Assembly (NCBI RefSeq): GCF_947623445.1
Contig: NC_135242.1
Coordinates: 1,116,001-1,180,000 of the forward strand
DNA: 64,000 bases
Reading direction: 5' to 3'
From: Clavelina lepadiformis
Taxonomy: Eukaryota > Chordata > Ascidiacea > Aplousobranchia > Clavelinidae
Shown here: positions 11,871 through 24,745 of the stretch, piece by piece
Layout: every line of letters begins with the position of its first letter
How positions within the stretch are numbered: the first letter of the stretch is position 1
Translations under genes and position numbers: made by a program
Notes under the pieces: model-generated
What the model was told of the DNA's origin: nothing
The model's input: only the letters and a program-made list of their open reading frames with translations
The model's database searches: none

Positions 11871-12492
11871 TGTGCTTGAATTGTGACGTCTTAGTGGACG
11901 TTTTCTCTTGTGAAACAATACTGATCATTTTACTGATTATTTCAGAGTTGAAGGTTTCAAATTTTTAGATTTGCTAATGTGGAGGTCTCTAAATAAAATA
12001 GTTAGTAAATAGAATGATTGTATCTTCACATTAAAGCTCATCGGTGCTCATATCGAGTGAACAATTTCATTTAATTAATTTTGATTCGGTTTGGTGCAGA
12101 TATGAAGAGATAAGTGTGCATTGTGCAGCCGCCTTCGTGACCCAAAGCCACTAAAAAGAGTCTCGCGTGCATGTCGCTTTCCTGGACGTCCCATCTCTTG
12201 GCAGTTTGTGACTATACCGTCCTATGAGGTTCATCATTTCATGAATACAACGCACATTAAAACATGCACCATGTCTAGCTTATAGGTCTATTTTTTTTCT
12301 TGTGTAAATACTCAGTAAAATTTCTACTTACTTTCTAATATACAGTATATACTTAATATAGCCTCAAACCACTCGATTATCTGATACAAAATGCGATCTC
12401 TCCCAGAGAATCGAGTGGAAACATAACAACAACTTTAAAACTACACAAAGAAAATAATTTATATTACCTAACAGAGCATTGAATATCTAAGT

Positions 12493-12740
12493 CAGGAATT
12501 TCAAACTGCTCTGAGGACTAAATGAAGATTTCCAGTTTAACCCGAGAGCCACAATATACATTAAAACGTTGAATAGATAACACAATAAGATCGCAATGCT
12601 TTGTAAATGCTCAAAATAATTTTATGTTTTAGATCTTATAAAAATTTATAAACAAATATGGATGGAGCTGAAAGGGTTAATCATAGTTTATTATTCGAGA
12701 AATCCAAAATGCATCGCGGGCCGCGTGTTTGAGACCCTAG
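12493..12740. mobile_element. Short hAT-type MITE
   Basis: Left end CAGGAATTTCAAACTG; right end read inward CTAGGGTCTCAAACACGCGG. Both contain the TCTCAAAC/TTTCAAAC core common to hAT termini. Flanks ATCTAAGT and GCCTAAGT form an 8-bp duplication with two mismatches. 248 bp, no coding capacity. Confidence 0.65.
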
Positions 12741-12901
12741 GCCTAAGTTGAAGTTATTACGTTTTTGCAATATATAAGCGGAGAGCCAATCGTACAGGCA
12801 TCGTTATTTGAATATTTTTATCCGGATATAACCAACGCCCTATCAAAAAAAAATACCAACATCGCTTCTTGCAAGCGATTTTTATGAGGTAACTTTCTCC
12901 T

Positions 12902-12970
12902 TTATGACGTAATCGCTAAGAGCGCGACGATCGCGCACCACCGGTAAGAGAATAGCGATCGTACGTCATA
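12902..12970. repeat. Inverted repeat with CRE-like arms
   Basis: Arm TTATGACGTAATCGCTA is matched about 50 bases downstream by the reverse complement of TTATGACGTACGATCGCTA (a two-base insertion). The loop is GC-rich. Each arm contains a TGACGTAA/TGACGTAC half-site. Confidence 0.55.
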
Positions 12971-14466
12971 AACATTAAGGATCAGTTAGTAGAGTGATGG
13001 CAATAGAGTTACGTCTGTTTGTCAGAGAAATCGGAATATTCTAGCCTCGCGTATGCAATTTATTTGTATCATTCTGTGGTTGCTGCACTAAATTTACCGA
13101 AACCCAACGCAAAGAAGTCTGAAGTTTTGTCTAAAATGCCCAGAATTATTCTGCTGAGAATGAAGCTGACGTCATTGAAGCGTGTCCACGGGTTCGAAAT
13201 AGTTATTGCGTAGAAACACTTGTAACATCACCATCCATTGTTCGGCGAATTCTTTCAAGGGTGTGGCGGTAGAAGCTGCGGATGAATGCTGCAATTGTCG
13301 AATTTAAATTTCTCTACTGGTTTGAAACGTTATATCTCTCGCGCAGCTGAATGGTAATGCTGTGAGACAGCTGAGTTATTATTACGTTTCATCGCTTGTT
13401 ACGAGAGAGACAGTTGCCTGACACCTGCCAAGTCCAGTGTTTTGGGAAGGCGGCGTAGCGTAGCATTACAGTATTTAGCGTTCTATAAGCCCAGTGAAGC
13501 CTAAAATAACTATTTGGGCGTATGTCAGTATATGTGAGTATGAAGCAATACCTGCAATGGAGTTTAAGAGTTTTGAGTTGTTTGAGTTAATATCGATTTA
13601 TCGCGTCTCTTTTATGATGTTTTACTTTTAGATTTGTGTAATTATGTCTCCACACAATTGTTCGTTGTCATCGCACTGCAGTAGGCCTACTAAGCTCTCA
13701 TAGCGTAGACCAGTCGTATATTCCAAGCACGGTTTTAATGGTTAAATTTTACAGCGTTCAGTTCGTTTTTGGAAATCGGCTACGGACAGTTATTAAATTA
13801 TATCTCCACCTTTGCTTTATGTCATGCTTGATTGACTTTACAGCTGCTGAATAAATGGCCAGTCTTTTATTCTACATTAATTTTCTCTTTCAAAGATCGT
13901 TGCTTACGCATAGTGACGTCACTCTACTATTTGTTTACTTTACCTCGTGCCGACTATCGAGCATGGAATGTTTACAAACGTTTGGAATAGTGGAAGGAGC
14001 AAGACAAATAGCAGTCAGTAAGAATGTAAGAGGTAGGCTTAGACCCGAATATAAGCGGAATTGAAAAAGCTACCGGCTTGCTTATGACATAACAACTGGT
14101 TTCAGGCGATGCGCCCATCACAGTTAACACTGTTTAGCTACAGGAAGTTGTTATTGTATCATAGAGGAGATAGCTGGGCTGTTTGTGCCGATAGGTTGGT
14201 GGATTAATTGCTGACATAATGTATACCTGTAAATAATGGGAATACCATTACAGTAGGTTGCGCGGTAACACCACTAACTGCTTTAAATGAAGAGACCAGC
14301 ATAACCGATACTGGGCTTGTGTCTTGTGGACACCGTATATATTAAAGCCCGCGTGAATAACTTCGGAATATATTGTTAAATTTTTTATGTTTATTTGTTC
14401 TTCAATTAGATAAAGAGCATAGCCTATATAGGGCTCTGTAACTTGTGTTTAGCGTACAACTAGATA

Positions 14467-16282
14467 ATGGACGTCGTGGAAAAGGTAAGACTGTAACAAC
14501 ATAAATTTAACACTTTAAACATATTAGTCTTTAAGGCTCTCTGTCTACACCTAAAAGGCTAAATGAAATGGGAGGTTGCTTGATAGTAAACAACAACGTG
14601 TCACCTTGGAGGCAAGTTAATATTTTACCACGAGATGCCTTAATATGTCTATTTTCCAGTTGTCTAAACGTTTCTGTGATGAATTGCTTCCCACGATCAA
14701 ATGGGAGGTAGAACTCGCCTACGTGGTTTTCATGGTTCAACAGTCGGTGAAAAGTGCTGGTTAGTTATTAATGACGTTATAGGCTAATTGTTAACCTGAT
14801 ACTAAACATCTGCACTTTTCAACCCACTTATGCGTCGTGCGATTCTCTTTTACGACAAAGGGTTGCGCTGCTGTAATACTTAAAGACTTTGTCCTTCTAG
14901 GTTAGAATGTAGAAGTTGCCTTTATGCAGAAGTCGATAATGTGGCTTATAACCTCAATTTATAAATTCCACAATAGACTGGAACTGGCACAAATCCAATC
15001 TCTTCTACTCTTACGTCAAAGCCCTACTCTACGTCAGAGGCGCCGATATCATCATTGCTCTCTGTACAGGGGCTTCCCCTGTTGACGCAATCAGTTGCAA
15101 TTGTACCCTGCTTACTGTAGCAGCTGTCTGGTAAGTTCTGTTTGTTGGAAATTCTTAAGATTTTTATTCGGCTGTTGTTCTTAATGGTTGTATTCGCGCC
15201 CAGGTGGTTGGTTCTCTTTGTTCCTTTCGATATTTTCAACCGAATCCTCAACTTTGAGACCGGTGACGTCAGACCCCTGGTTATTCTTCTGGCTCTCTTG
15301 GCGACTATCCGTCGCGTGGTGGCGGTAGATGCAGGTAGAACTATTTTTGCATAATTTGTCATCGTTAAAAGGCTCGTCAAGCGACATGAAGCGATAGGGA
15401 GCTAAGGTGCCTCATCGCTGCATGAATATCAGCGTAAAATCTGGGTTTACTTTCAGTTTATGATTCGACTTTTTCGATTTGCTGAAAAATTGTATGGAAG
15501 TTTTTTTTTATTTTCGTTCTAAGCAGTAAAAGGCGCCTTTAAGGTTAACTTGTAGGATTACCTTAATTAATACACGAGCTTGCGCAAGTGTTAGCTTCCC
15601 TCTGAAGGTGTAAATAGAATTCTATTGTTCTTGTAGCGGTCACTGCTTCTCTCAGCGCCCACGAAGGATCCTACATCGCCGTGTTCCTGGGAACCCTGGC
15701 TGGAAACGGAACGTTAGCGGCCGCTATCGTCTTCGGGGATTTTGCAAGAAACGTCAGCGGCCAAGAGTGAGTGACGTCATCGTAACATTGAAATCTATGG
15801 ATAGCTTACGTAATAGACACGAGCAACGTGAGAAATTTTTTAAAGCCGTTTCGTGTTTTCAGCAGTTAACCTATTGAATGTCTCTTCAGCGCCACCAAAC
15901 TTGCACTTACAAGCGCCCTGATCCTCACCTTGAGCAAGATCTTGTGTCACCGCGTGGTTACCGCTAGTGTCGCCCTTACATTCTGTGTACTTCTTTCCTT
16001 GGCAATACAGGTCCGTGTTCTCCGATTTCACACATGCTATGCGGTGGTAACATTTACTTGGTGATGTCTTGTGTTCGGTATGACGAAAGTTCAAACCTGA
16101 CTAATCTAAGAATTAAAATTAAGGTTTGGTTTTGAATTTTCGCACTACCCTTGTGTTCTTGTAACGAGATTGACACGACCTTCTTTGCGCAGTTGGCTGA
16201 AAGTCTGGGCAGCAGAGTTGGACTCCTTGACGCCTTGTACGAGATCCTGCAGAAGATAGTTGTGACACGTGACCACTTTTAG
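14467..16282 (+). CDS. TRIC-like (TMEM38-type) intracellular monovalent cation channel, divergent
   Basis: TRIC channels are homotrimeric K+ channels of the ER/SR that balance charge during Ca2+ release. Seven coding exons fit in phase: 14467-14484, 14660-14759, 14977-15130, 15204-15334, 15637-15766, 15890-16010 and 16193-16282, giving 247 residues. The best family match is VAAVWWLVLFVPFDIFNRI, corresponding to ASAVWYLIFFCPLDLFYKC of vertebrate TRIC-A. It is followed by HEGSYIAVFLGTLAGNGTL (family: G-(W/A)-VKG-SG) and the DALYEIL tail. Several hydrophobic helices are spaced as in TRIC. Oddities: the KEV motif of vertebrate TRICs is replaced by a TIRRVV stretch, the GSG motif reads GNG, and the basic C-terminal tail is absent. 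The first two exons (MDVVEK; LSKRFCDELL) rest mainly on phase agreement. It could instead be a sister family of TRIC. Confidence 0.7.
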
Positions 16283-17415
16283 ATCTGTCTCCACGTTTAG
16301 ATCATTGTGATGTAACAAGCACACGTTGATTTTCATTTTTGTTTTGCTATTTTTTCCAAATTTTTTAGGTTTTTTTTCCATAAACTATATTTTAAAAATG
16401 AAATTTACAAAATTCATAGTGAATCGTAATTACTTTTTTATTTTACTTTAAACATCGTTTACGTTCAAACGTATTTCAGAAAACAGTTTTCCCTGGGAGT
16501 TTTTATGTAGATATGTAAATGATGTAGCCATGTATTCTGTACATATCATGATATTATACTTGAAATATTTGCATCAAGAAATAGTTGAGGTCAGGTCGAA
16601 AATTGTTTATAAATTTTAAAAAATTGACTTTGCATTTCTACTTGTTTTGTCCTCAATTAGAAATTAAAATTGTTGAAGCACAAATTAAACTGCCTTGTAT
16701 TGACGCCAAATTGCTTCGTTATTTCGAACCTGCACTATAGCGAGAATAAAATTTGTAGCTAAGTAAATTAGCTGATTTATTTGTAGGGCGGATGTAGGTG
16801 AATTTATCATTACAGACGGTATCTGCTGAAATCGATTGTGTTGCCTGAGAAACGTGCATATTCAAAATATGTAATAAGCCTACTTACATTATTACAGCAT
16901 ATTCCTTCGACAGGAAATAGCCTATTTGAAAGGTCTGGTAAATGCAGATTAACGAAATTTTGGTTTCGATCAATCACGTTTTCCATGTTTATATGTTTAC
17001 ATTTGTCTTCACTTCAATACCCAGTCTAATGCAATCTCGTTCAGAATGAATGCTTGGGACTATTCTTGTCTTTAGTGGGACTGAGACAAAATACGATGTC
17101 AACAGCATGAATGAAATGAGCATTTTTGCAAAAACGTATGTGCAAGTCGTGAATGATTGCAACAATATCGAGCATTTTTTCGATAGCCTGGCTTGATACC
17201 TTAGCGTTAAGGCAAAACATGATTGACAACACTCAAGCTATGGGTAGCCAACGATTAATCTCTGGCGCTTGTAGTGTCTAGAAATAGTTGCTATGTCGAC
17301 ACCCACACCATAGCAACGCCATCGATTTACTTCATTGTTGTCCCAGAAGACAGTCTGCACGATCAGTTTCACTGCCTGATAATTTGTCAAAATCGCAAGA
17401 ACAGAAATTAACAGA
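16283..17415. other. Intergenic, no gene seen
   Basis: AT-rich sequence between the TRIC-like stop and the TEKT2 start. No open frame with recognisable content and no repeat structure noticed. Confidence 0.6.
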
Positions 17416-20400
17416 ATGGCAACGTTAAGCTTAAAACCAACTCAACGCTTTGCACCATCTGACTGGTTTGCATCGAACGATTTTATTTCAACAAATGCTG
17501 AACGGCAGCGAGTGTCTTCTCATCAGATAAGACAAGAAGCCAGGGAACTTGTTAACGGTAAATAGATCAACTAACTTTAACAGATTACTTGGTTATTTCC
17601 CTTTGATTAATGGCCAATGCATTGTCGGCCTCGTTGCAAAACCATTTGCTAGAAAGAAGCTGAAGAGCCTAAGAATTTTGAAAGAAAATTTGGCCCCTGC
17701 AAGACTCTAGTGGAAATTTACCGCGGATGCGTCAGGTTGTTCCACCGCGTGTTTATTGCGCCAATTTACTGCCGCAGCATCAGCGTTTTGCCCCATTTTA
17801 CGTTATAGGTATTATCTCGGCGCAAACTTTGGTGACAAATTTACTGGTATATTTATCAGGCGCACTGAAAGCAAACTTTCCAATAGGGCTGTGGGACTAT
17901 AATTGAACTATTTCTGAAAAACAGTCTTTTAGCAATATAAAAATCGGTTTACTGTAATTTAAGTATTTATTATTTTGTGGCCTATTTGAAGATGTTTACA
18001 AATAATGTTTTCAATGTATTATTTAAAAAAAGCAGTTAAGGTTTTCTTGATAGAGATTTGAAAAGTACCAATAAAATTCAAGATCAAGTTATGATTTTTG
18101 TTGATATTTTGTAGTCACTGCAAATCAGACAAAATGGGATCAACACGACAACAACACCAGGCTCGATGACAGAATTGATGACATCACAAAATGGAAACAG
18201 ACTCTTGAGAGGTGTCTCGATGAAACTGATGCTGAAATAAATGTAAGTTTTTTTACAATATTTAATGCAAAAGGTTTTGAAGTCTTTTGAGTTGAACATT
18301 GGGTATAACAAGAATAAAGTCTCCCACTCAAATAAACCTTGACCACAATGTTGATATCAGTTTTGTGACAAAAAAATCTTCTTTAGGTTATTTAAATTTA
18401 ACAACTATATTGATGACGGGACTTATTCAATGACAGAAGTCTGTTGTTGAATGTTGCTTTGATTTGACCAATAAAAAGGCTTCGCTTCATGCACTTTTGT
18501 TTCAGGCACTTAATCGGGCAAAACTTGAAACTGAACTGGCTTTGGAAGAGAAAGCATTGCCACTCGATGTTGCTATTGAGTGTCTGACTCTACGTGAAGG
18601 CCGCCAATCAATCGATGTTGTGAGAGACGGGGTGGAAGCGGAATTACGCAAGGTTAGTGGTAAAACAAAGATATGGTTCAAAAAAAAGTAAAAGGTGTCT
18701 GTCATAATGGCTTGCGACTTACCATTATAATTTTGCAGGAAGTTGAAGTTATTAACAAAATCAAAGAACAACTTCAAAAGAGAATCTCTGAGGCATTTGA
18801 GCAGCTTTGGTAAGATGACATGAATGCAATATAAGCAGTCATTGATAAATTAAGGATCGATTAAAACTAGATTTATCATTTTTCTGAATCTGTTGCAAAA
18901 TTGTAAAATAATAGTTTTGTACTCTCTTTAAATTTTGTAGTTTTGTATTTTAAACATTGAAATTATAGAAAAGTCTCCATTTTTATTCACAAGTTGAAAC
19001 TTTGCAGCCTTTTGAGGGAAGCTCGGCAGCAGCTGGCCAATGACCAAAAAGACAAGTTTGAAGCTCAAGGAATTGACCAATCATGTTACAGCTTGAACAA
19101 CAGCTCAGCAGGGATTTCTTACAAACCAAACCCAACTCGAGTTTTGAAAGAGTGAGTTATAAAGTGCTTTATCACTATCATAGCTATTCATATAAAGCCC
19201 CAGAAAGCATAATTCTTTTGCGTTTTGTTAGGAGCACGACACCAGAATCATGGCACCAATTCTCTCAATACAACAAAGATCGTGCTGAGGTTGAGATGAG
19301 GGCAAGCGTGACACTCAGGGAAGCCATCGATGCCACTCTTGCACAGACTCGCAATGAACTTGAAGCGCAGCGCATTGCAACCGAGTTCGCTTATCGCAAG
19401 CGCATCCACGAGATGGAACGGGCAGAAGGAGAGCTTGAGTGGCAAGAGAAAAATGTAAGTGGTGGTTTGGATTTTTACGACTGCTGAAATGAGGTTGCTT
19501 ATGTCCAATATTTTAGTGTCGTTATCCAATATTTATTAAAGATTTACTTAAACTTTAAACTGTTATCTTCCTTAAAGATTATGTATAGGTTTGAAAACTT
19601 GCTCAGCATGCCCAGATCTATATCAAAGCATAAGATAGACATCACCTAAAAGCATTATAATTAGATAGAAAGGGTGAAAGCCTTCTGCTAGTGATTGACA
19701 ACTTGCAGTTGTAGATATGTTGCGATGATCAGAAAAGGTTGAACTATGACTTAAACAAATTCCTCTTGCAGACAAAGGAGGAGATCGCGGAGGTAGAAGC
19801 GGACATCCGGAACCTTGAACGAGCAATCCGGAATAAAACTGCCCCGCTTAAAGTCGCCCACACCCGCCTGGAAACCAGGACGTATCGCCCCAACGTGGAA
19901 CTCTGCCGTGATGAGGTTGGTAATGATCCCTAGGCAACTGCAGCAGCGTGCATAGACCAGGTCTATGAAAAAAAAATTTTCTGCAGCAGATAAGCAATCA
20001 ATGTATTGAGTGGGTTAGGAAATTCTTTATATTGCTTCCGTAGACAGATTGTTTGTCTCCGTCAATCTAGTTTTATCATCAAACTTGTAGAATGCACCCC
20101 ATTGAAACTTCATCAATGGGGGTGCAATCTTAAAATGACGTCAAAATTCCAAAAAATTATACTCTTTGATTGTGCCTTAGGGTCGATCGACTTATCGGTA
20201 TTTTAAATTTAAAAAAAAATATATCTTAATAGACCTAGAACTATTATTTAATCTTTAGTAAGTTTTAGCACTTGTGTAATTGTTTTTCTATTGTGTCTGT
20301 GTAATCCATTTAACAATTGTCAGCATTTATTTAAAAATCTTTTACTGAGATGCCACATAAAAGGTCATTTAAACATTAAAGAGGTTAAATTGATTGTTCA

Positions 20401-21077
20401 GTTGTGACAATAAAGTAAGTGCTCACTGGGGCCCATTGTTACAGAGGTATTTTAACAGTTTGTGCTGTAACTTAACCCCATTGTTCCTTAAATGTCTTCT
20501 ATAATAGCTTGTGTATTGAAATCACTGGGCCGGTATGAAGTGGCAAACAATGGCAGAGTGGCTTCAGTTGTCTCGATTAGAAAACTTCATTTAGTGCAGA
20601 ATAATAATAATATTTAATGTGCAGCCTCAGTATGGACTAACCGAAGAAGTTCATCGAATTGAAGGCAGCATCTCGGCCCTCAAGGAGAAGCTCGCACAAG
20701 CTCAGTATGTTTGTTTGTGAAATACTTATTAGTAACCATGTCAGGGCATAAGACTAAAATACCTACTGCATATATAATGCTTGTAAATGCAATGTTTATC
20801 GTTAATTTTTTATGTTGATCTAAAAAATTCGCTGATTTTAACTTGCAGCCACGCCCGAAACGCGCTGTACAAGCAGTTGTACAGGATACAACAGGATCTG
20901 GCTTGCAAGCGGAACTCACTCAAGCTCGATCGAAAGTGCCTTGACGTTCGCAGAAAGCTTGTTGTTCCAGCTGAAAAATATGTCGCGTCTCGGCCCGATG
21001 ACTCTTTCAAGAGGACCCTGGGACGCGAGTCGACCCCACTTAGCCCAATCAAGACCAGTCAGCTCGACCTTGCATAG
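17416..21077 (+). CDS. TEKT2: Tektin-2
   Basis: Tektins are coiled-coil proteins inside the axonemal doublet microtubules of cilia and sperm flagella. Nine coding exons join without phase conflict: 17416-17557, 18115-18242, 18506-18652, 18739-18809, 19008-19151, 19232-19454, 19772-19915, 20625-20704 and 20849-21077, giving 435 residues (human 430). Hallmarks are the start MATLSLKP, HQIRQEARELVN, WDQHDNNTRLDDRID, LPLDVAIECLTLREGRQ, FNKDRAE-like YNKDRAEVEM, and the tektin signature RPNVELCRD at about residues 324-332. The C-terminal end SPIKTSQLDLA matches that of vertebrate tektin-2 specifically, so the paralogue call is firm. The gene ends tail to tail with geminin. An ascidian needs it for sperm and larval/adult cilia. 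Confidence 0.97.
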
Positions 21078-21960
21078 ACTTTAGTTGAAAATGATGATTG
21101 TGTATACGCTGTGCTAATAGAACTTCGAAAGCTCATTGATTAATGACGTTTTGTATTTTGTGTCTATCAAGTTTATCATTAATCAAGCCATTGTTTGCAA
21201 TCTCATTCTCAATGAGATGGATAATTTCACGAACTTGTTCGGAATCTTGTGTTTCTATTGTTAACTTCCTTGTGGATTCATGTCAGGAACAATCCTACGA
21301 AGATTTCACTGCTAAGTGATATGAGATTAGAATTTTGCTTGAAACTGCACCTTTTAATTATTGAAAGTATCGAGCCTTGTCTTAGCGTGTGCGCTCTTGC
21401 TTTTGTCATGTCCTAGCACCAATGATGTATAAATATCACTTCACACTTTGCTTGTGTTGCTGCCAGTCAATTAGACGAACTGCTTTCTCAAGGTCATGTC
21501 TTGATGAATTAAGCAACGAAAACTTTCCTCTCAAAGGAAGAATTTCTAATACAGCTGCAAAAATACGAAGGTGGAGATGAAAAAAAAGTCCTAAAATTCA
21601 AATTTTCACGACCCAATTGCCAACACAGGGTAACCACAATCTTGTAACAAAGCCAATGAAGCGCAACCAACCTACACATATCACCAACCTTTATTTCAAA
21701 TCAATGCTTTTTATTTCTTTAAAAAATTATCACAACCAAACAAGGAATAAAATAAGCAGCGAATCGGCTGCTACAAGTTTTCAAGATAGCACCAGCAGTG
21801 ATCACATGACACCATACAGATGGTGATAAAACATGTCTTGGCTGGTATTACAATTTAAAATAAAATCCTACTTGGGTGAGCAGCATGACGTTAGAAACCG
21901 GAATATATTAAGTGGCAGCTTCATGTAAAAACAGGAAATCAAACAACATTATGAGGTCAC
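21078..21960. other. Shared 3' intergenic region of TEKT2 and GMNN
   Basis: About 880 bases between two convergent stop codons. It should hold both 3' untranslated regions. No additional coding signal was recognised. Confidence 0.6.
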
Positions 21961-23681
21961 TCAGCATGTGTTGTAATCCAATGTGTCCGAGTCTGATGAA
22001 TACGGAATGAACACTGGTTTATTCTCTTTGTCGCTGTCGTGGCTGCAGGAACCATCAGATAGCTCACAACGGTTTCCGTCGAACTGGTCATTGCCGTCGG
22101 TTGTGTTTAAGGACTTGTCTTTTGTCGCGTCATTATCGCTTAGATTTACGTCATATTTTGCAGACATGCCCTCAACGGTAGGATCCTTTTCTGCAATACA
22201 TCAGCATATTAATATTCATCAAAACATCACACTGGTTCAATCATCGCACGTAGCATTAAAAAACAAACCTTCTTTATTGAGGCCTTGAGTTAGCTCCTCG
22301 ATAACGGATGCCAGGTACTGGGCATGGGAGGAACTTTCTTCTAATCGTTCGATTTCATTTTTTAAGTCGTCGATCAGTTCGTCTTTTCTCTCCAAGTCAT
22401 CAGCAATCTACGAAAGACATCGAGTTACGAACATAACTCCAGTTATATCATCACTCAAGCAATAGACTTATTATTATCAACCAAACAGAACACGGCTAAT
22501 GAATCCCTGTACCTTCCTAAACACCAGGAAAATACTCGGAATGTAAAAATGTTTACAATTTCACGACCAGCTAGCACTTCATCTGTGCTATTAACACAAT
22601 TGAAAACCTTACTATGATTAAATAACTTGGAAGCAGGCAGCATATCCCAGTAAGAGAAAGTTGAATGAACAACATGAGCAAACAAAAAGCAAAAGCATCT
22701 CAACAACGAACCTGTTCATTCTCTTCCAGAGCTTCCTGGAGCGCCTTTCGTCTTTCTTCGGCCAAAAGCTCCCAATATTCCTCACTAGGTGTCTCACTAC
22801 ACATTAATTCTTTTCTTTCATCGAACGTTTCAGTTTGTGTTGAGATTGTTTTGCTCTATGCATAGTCAATTCATAAATAATGGACAGGTTCTTAAACTAT
22901 TGATGCATATATCTATATTGTGAGCTTTTTGGCACCGATTACTAACTAAAAATCCTCAGTTAGCGCCATAAAAGATGATCATCAAATTAATTATGCAGTG
23001 CTGTTACCTTTTTTAATGCTTTGGCAGTTTCGTCATAAATCATCAGTTTTTGGTTTTTAGTCTTTGCTTTGTTGTTATTCGAGGAGAAAAAGTTCTTGGC
23101 GGATCTGTGACTAGATGGCTTTTTGGCTCTTTAATAAACGTAAACGTAAGAGGTTGCAATTCATTGATGACCAGCCAGTAATGTAACACCACTTGCATAT
23201 TTTCCAGCAATATAGAACTTACAATATATTTTCTTTGCTTGCCAAAGGGGCTCTGTTGGAAGGAGCTCGATGCTTGAGTGACGACGACGATGGTGTGGAC
23301 ATCTCCTCATCTTCATGTTGTCGCTACAACAAACAATTGCTTTATTATCAAACAAAGACTATTTTTTAATTAACTAATATACAACCTTTGGTAACTAACT
23401 GGGGTTCAGAGTTAGACAAAGAGTATCATTTAGTTCTACTTTAAATCAAGTTAAGGAAAATGGGATTTAAAATTTCATGGAAATATCTTAACAGTATCCG
23501 AGATTTTTAGCAAATTTAACACAAGAGATGTCTAAGTGACACCAGACACATAAAGTTGATAATCTGCATCAACAGGTTTGAAAAAAATCAGTCACGAATA
23601 TTCTGTCACCTTGTGACTAGGAGATCTTCCACCATTTTCCTTCCACTGTGAGTTCAGCGTTCTCAAAACACCATTCGACAT
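21961..23681 (-). CDS. GMNN: Geminin, inhibitor of replication licensing
   Basis: Geminin binds CDT1 and blocks MCM loading until APC/C destroys it at mitotic exit. Six coding exons on the minus strand: 23610-23681, 23223-23323, 23008-23128, 22712-22855, 22269-22407 and 21961-22190, giving 268 residues. The core is SEEYWELLAEERRKALQEAL (family [20 protein letters not shown]) running into a heptad-repeat coiled coil (NEQIADDLERKDELIDDLKN), residues about 118-175, as in the CDT1-binding dimer. Exon 2 contains RAPLASKEN (residues 48-56), a perfect RxxLxxxxN D-box overlapping a KEN box, the expected APC/C degron. The tail is acidic and Ser/Asp-rich (SDSDTLD), also typical. It is longer than vertebrate geminin (about 209). 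Multicilin/GEMC1 share the coiled coil, but the N-terminal degron favours geminin. Confidence 0.93.
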
Positions 23682-24676
23682 GATCTCAAAAGATTTGCAG
23701 CAGAGATTAAAACGATGGCTTGATAAATTGATGAGACCACAATTATTTTAAGGAAATTAACTTCTTTGCGTGAGTCTACTCGACAAATTTATTTTCACAT
23801 TAACTATGGAAGAAATATCAAAAGAAATTAGCAACTCTTGATCTACTAGGTTATTGTTTTATTATGTATATCTATATTGAAATGCATGATCTGTAATCTT
23901 TTTTATTATTATCCTTTTCCTTCTTCAATTTCTCTTCACGTTTTGTCACAATTGATGGACTAACTTAAGATCAGACGACGTTGAAACTTAATAAGTCGGT
24001 GGTAGGTTTGGAAATATCTGAGTTACTTTTGTTTATAAAAGAGATCACGCGAGTAGTTTTCCAGAAATTCTCTGAAAACCTTTTAAAATAGGCACCTTTT
24101 GGTGGTTAATAGTGTTTTAAATTTTCGGTGCTGGAATGTGCCATCGCTCGCAAACATACCCTTTTATTATCAATTGCATTCGATCATTTAATAAAGAGAT
24201 ATAGAGGCATGAAGGGTACTTGGAGAAACTTTCAAAAAGTCCTGTGGTGTTACCTAACATCTTTGCGTGTAAAGATGTTTTCTTGTTGTTGTTGAAGCTT
24301 CATGAAACTAACGTCCACACAAATTTAAGGTAAATTACAAATGACGCACACTTGGTTGCTTGATGGCGATTTACAACAAATAAACAAACGTTGAACCAAG
24401 ACAGTGCATGTTGTCACGACAGAATTTGTGTTTTTGCTTGATTTTTCATAAAAAACTGCCTGGGATACTTTTCAGTTGAGAGCATTCAAACAATTTTGAT
24501 TGCAAAGCACTGCAGTTTTCGACAAAGAGTTTGTGTAAAATGACACAAATCCCTTGCTATGACATCTCGCACTAACACTTCAGTTTTCAATTTGTTAATT
24601 ATCAACCAGCCTGTCTGTGCTAACCGAGTACTATTGACTCCCACTCTTTTGGGGTGCGATTAAACCTATATATTGT

Positions 24677-24745
24677 AGGTCGGCAACCCGCGGCTCTTTC
24701 ATCTCTGTGCTTTGGCTCCCGTGACTCAGAGCCAGCGAGCTTATT
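24677..24745. mobile_element. Possible truncated hAT-type end
   Basis: The sequence GGTCGGCAACCCGCGGCTCT strongly resembles the 5' terminus of common hAT-family MITEs (CAGNGGTCGGCAACC). No matching right end or 8-bp duplication was found, so the element is truncated or decayed. Confidence 0.4.

Larger units (their letters stand above)
11871..14466. other. Intergenic between fibrinogen-domain pseudogene and TRIC-like gene
   Basis: Contains one hAT-type element (12493-12740), an inverted repeat with CRE-like ends (12902-12970) and CRE octamers at 13167 and 13914. Open frames near 13019 and 13855 have no recognisable content. Confidence 0.6.

Noticed and set aside
13019..13213. 64-codon frame before the TRIC-like gene
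   Set aside because: No ATG at its start and no similarity to any family.
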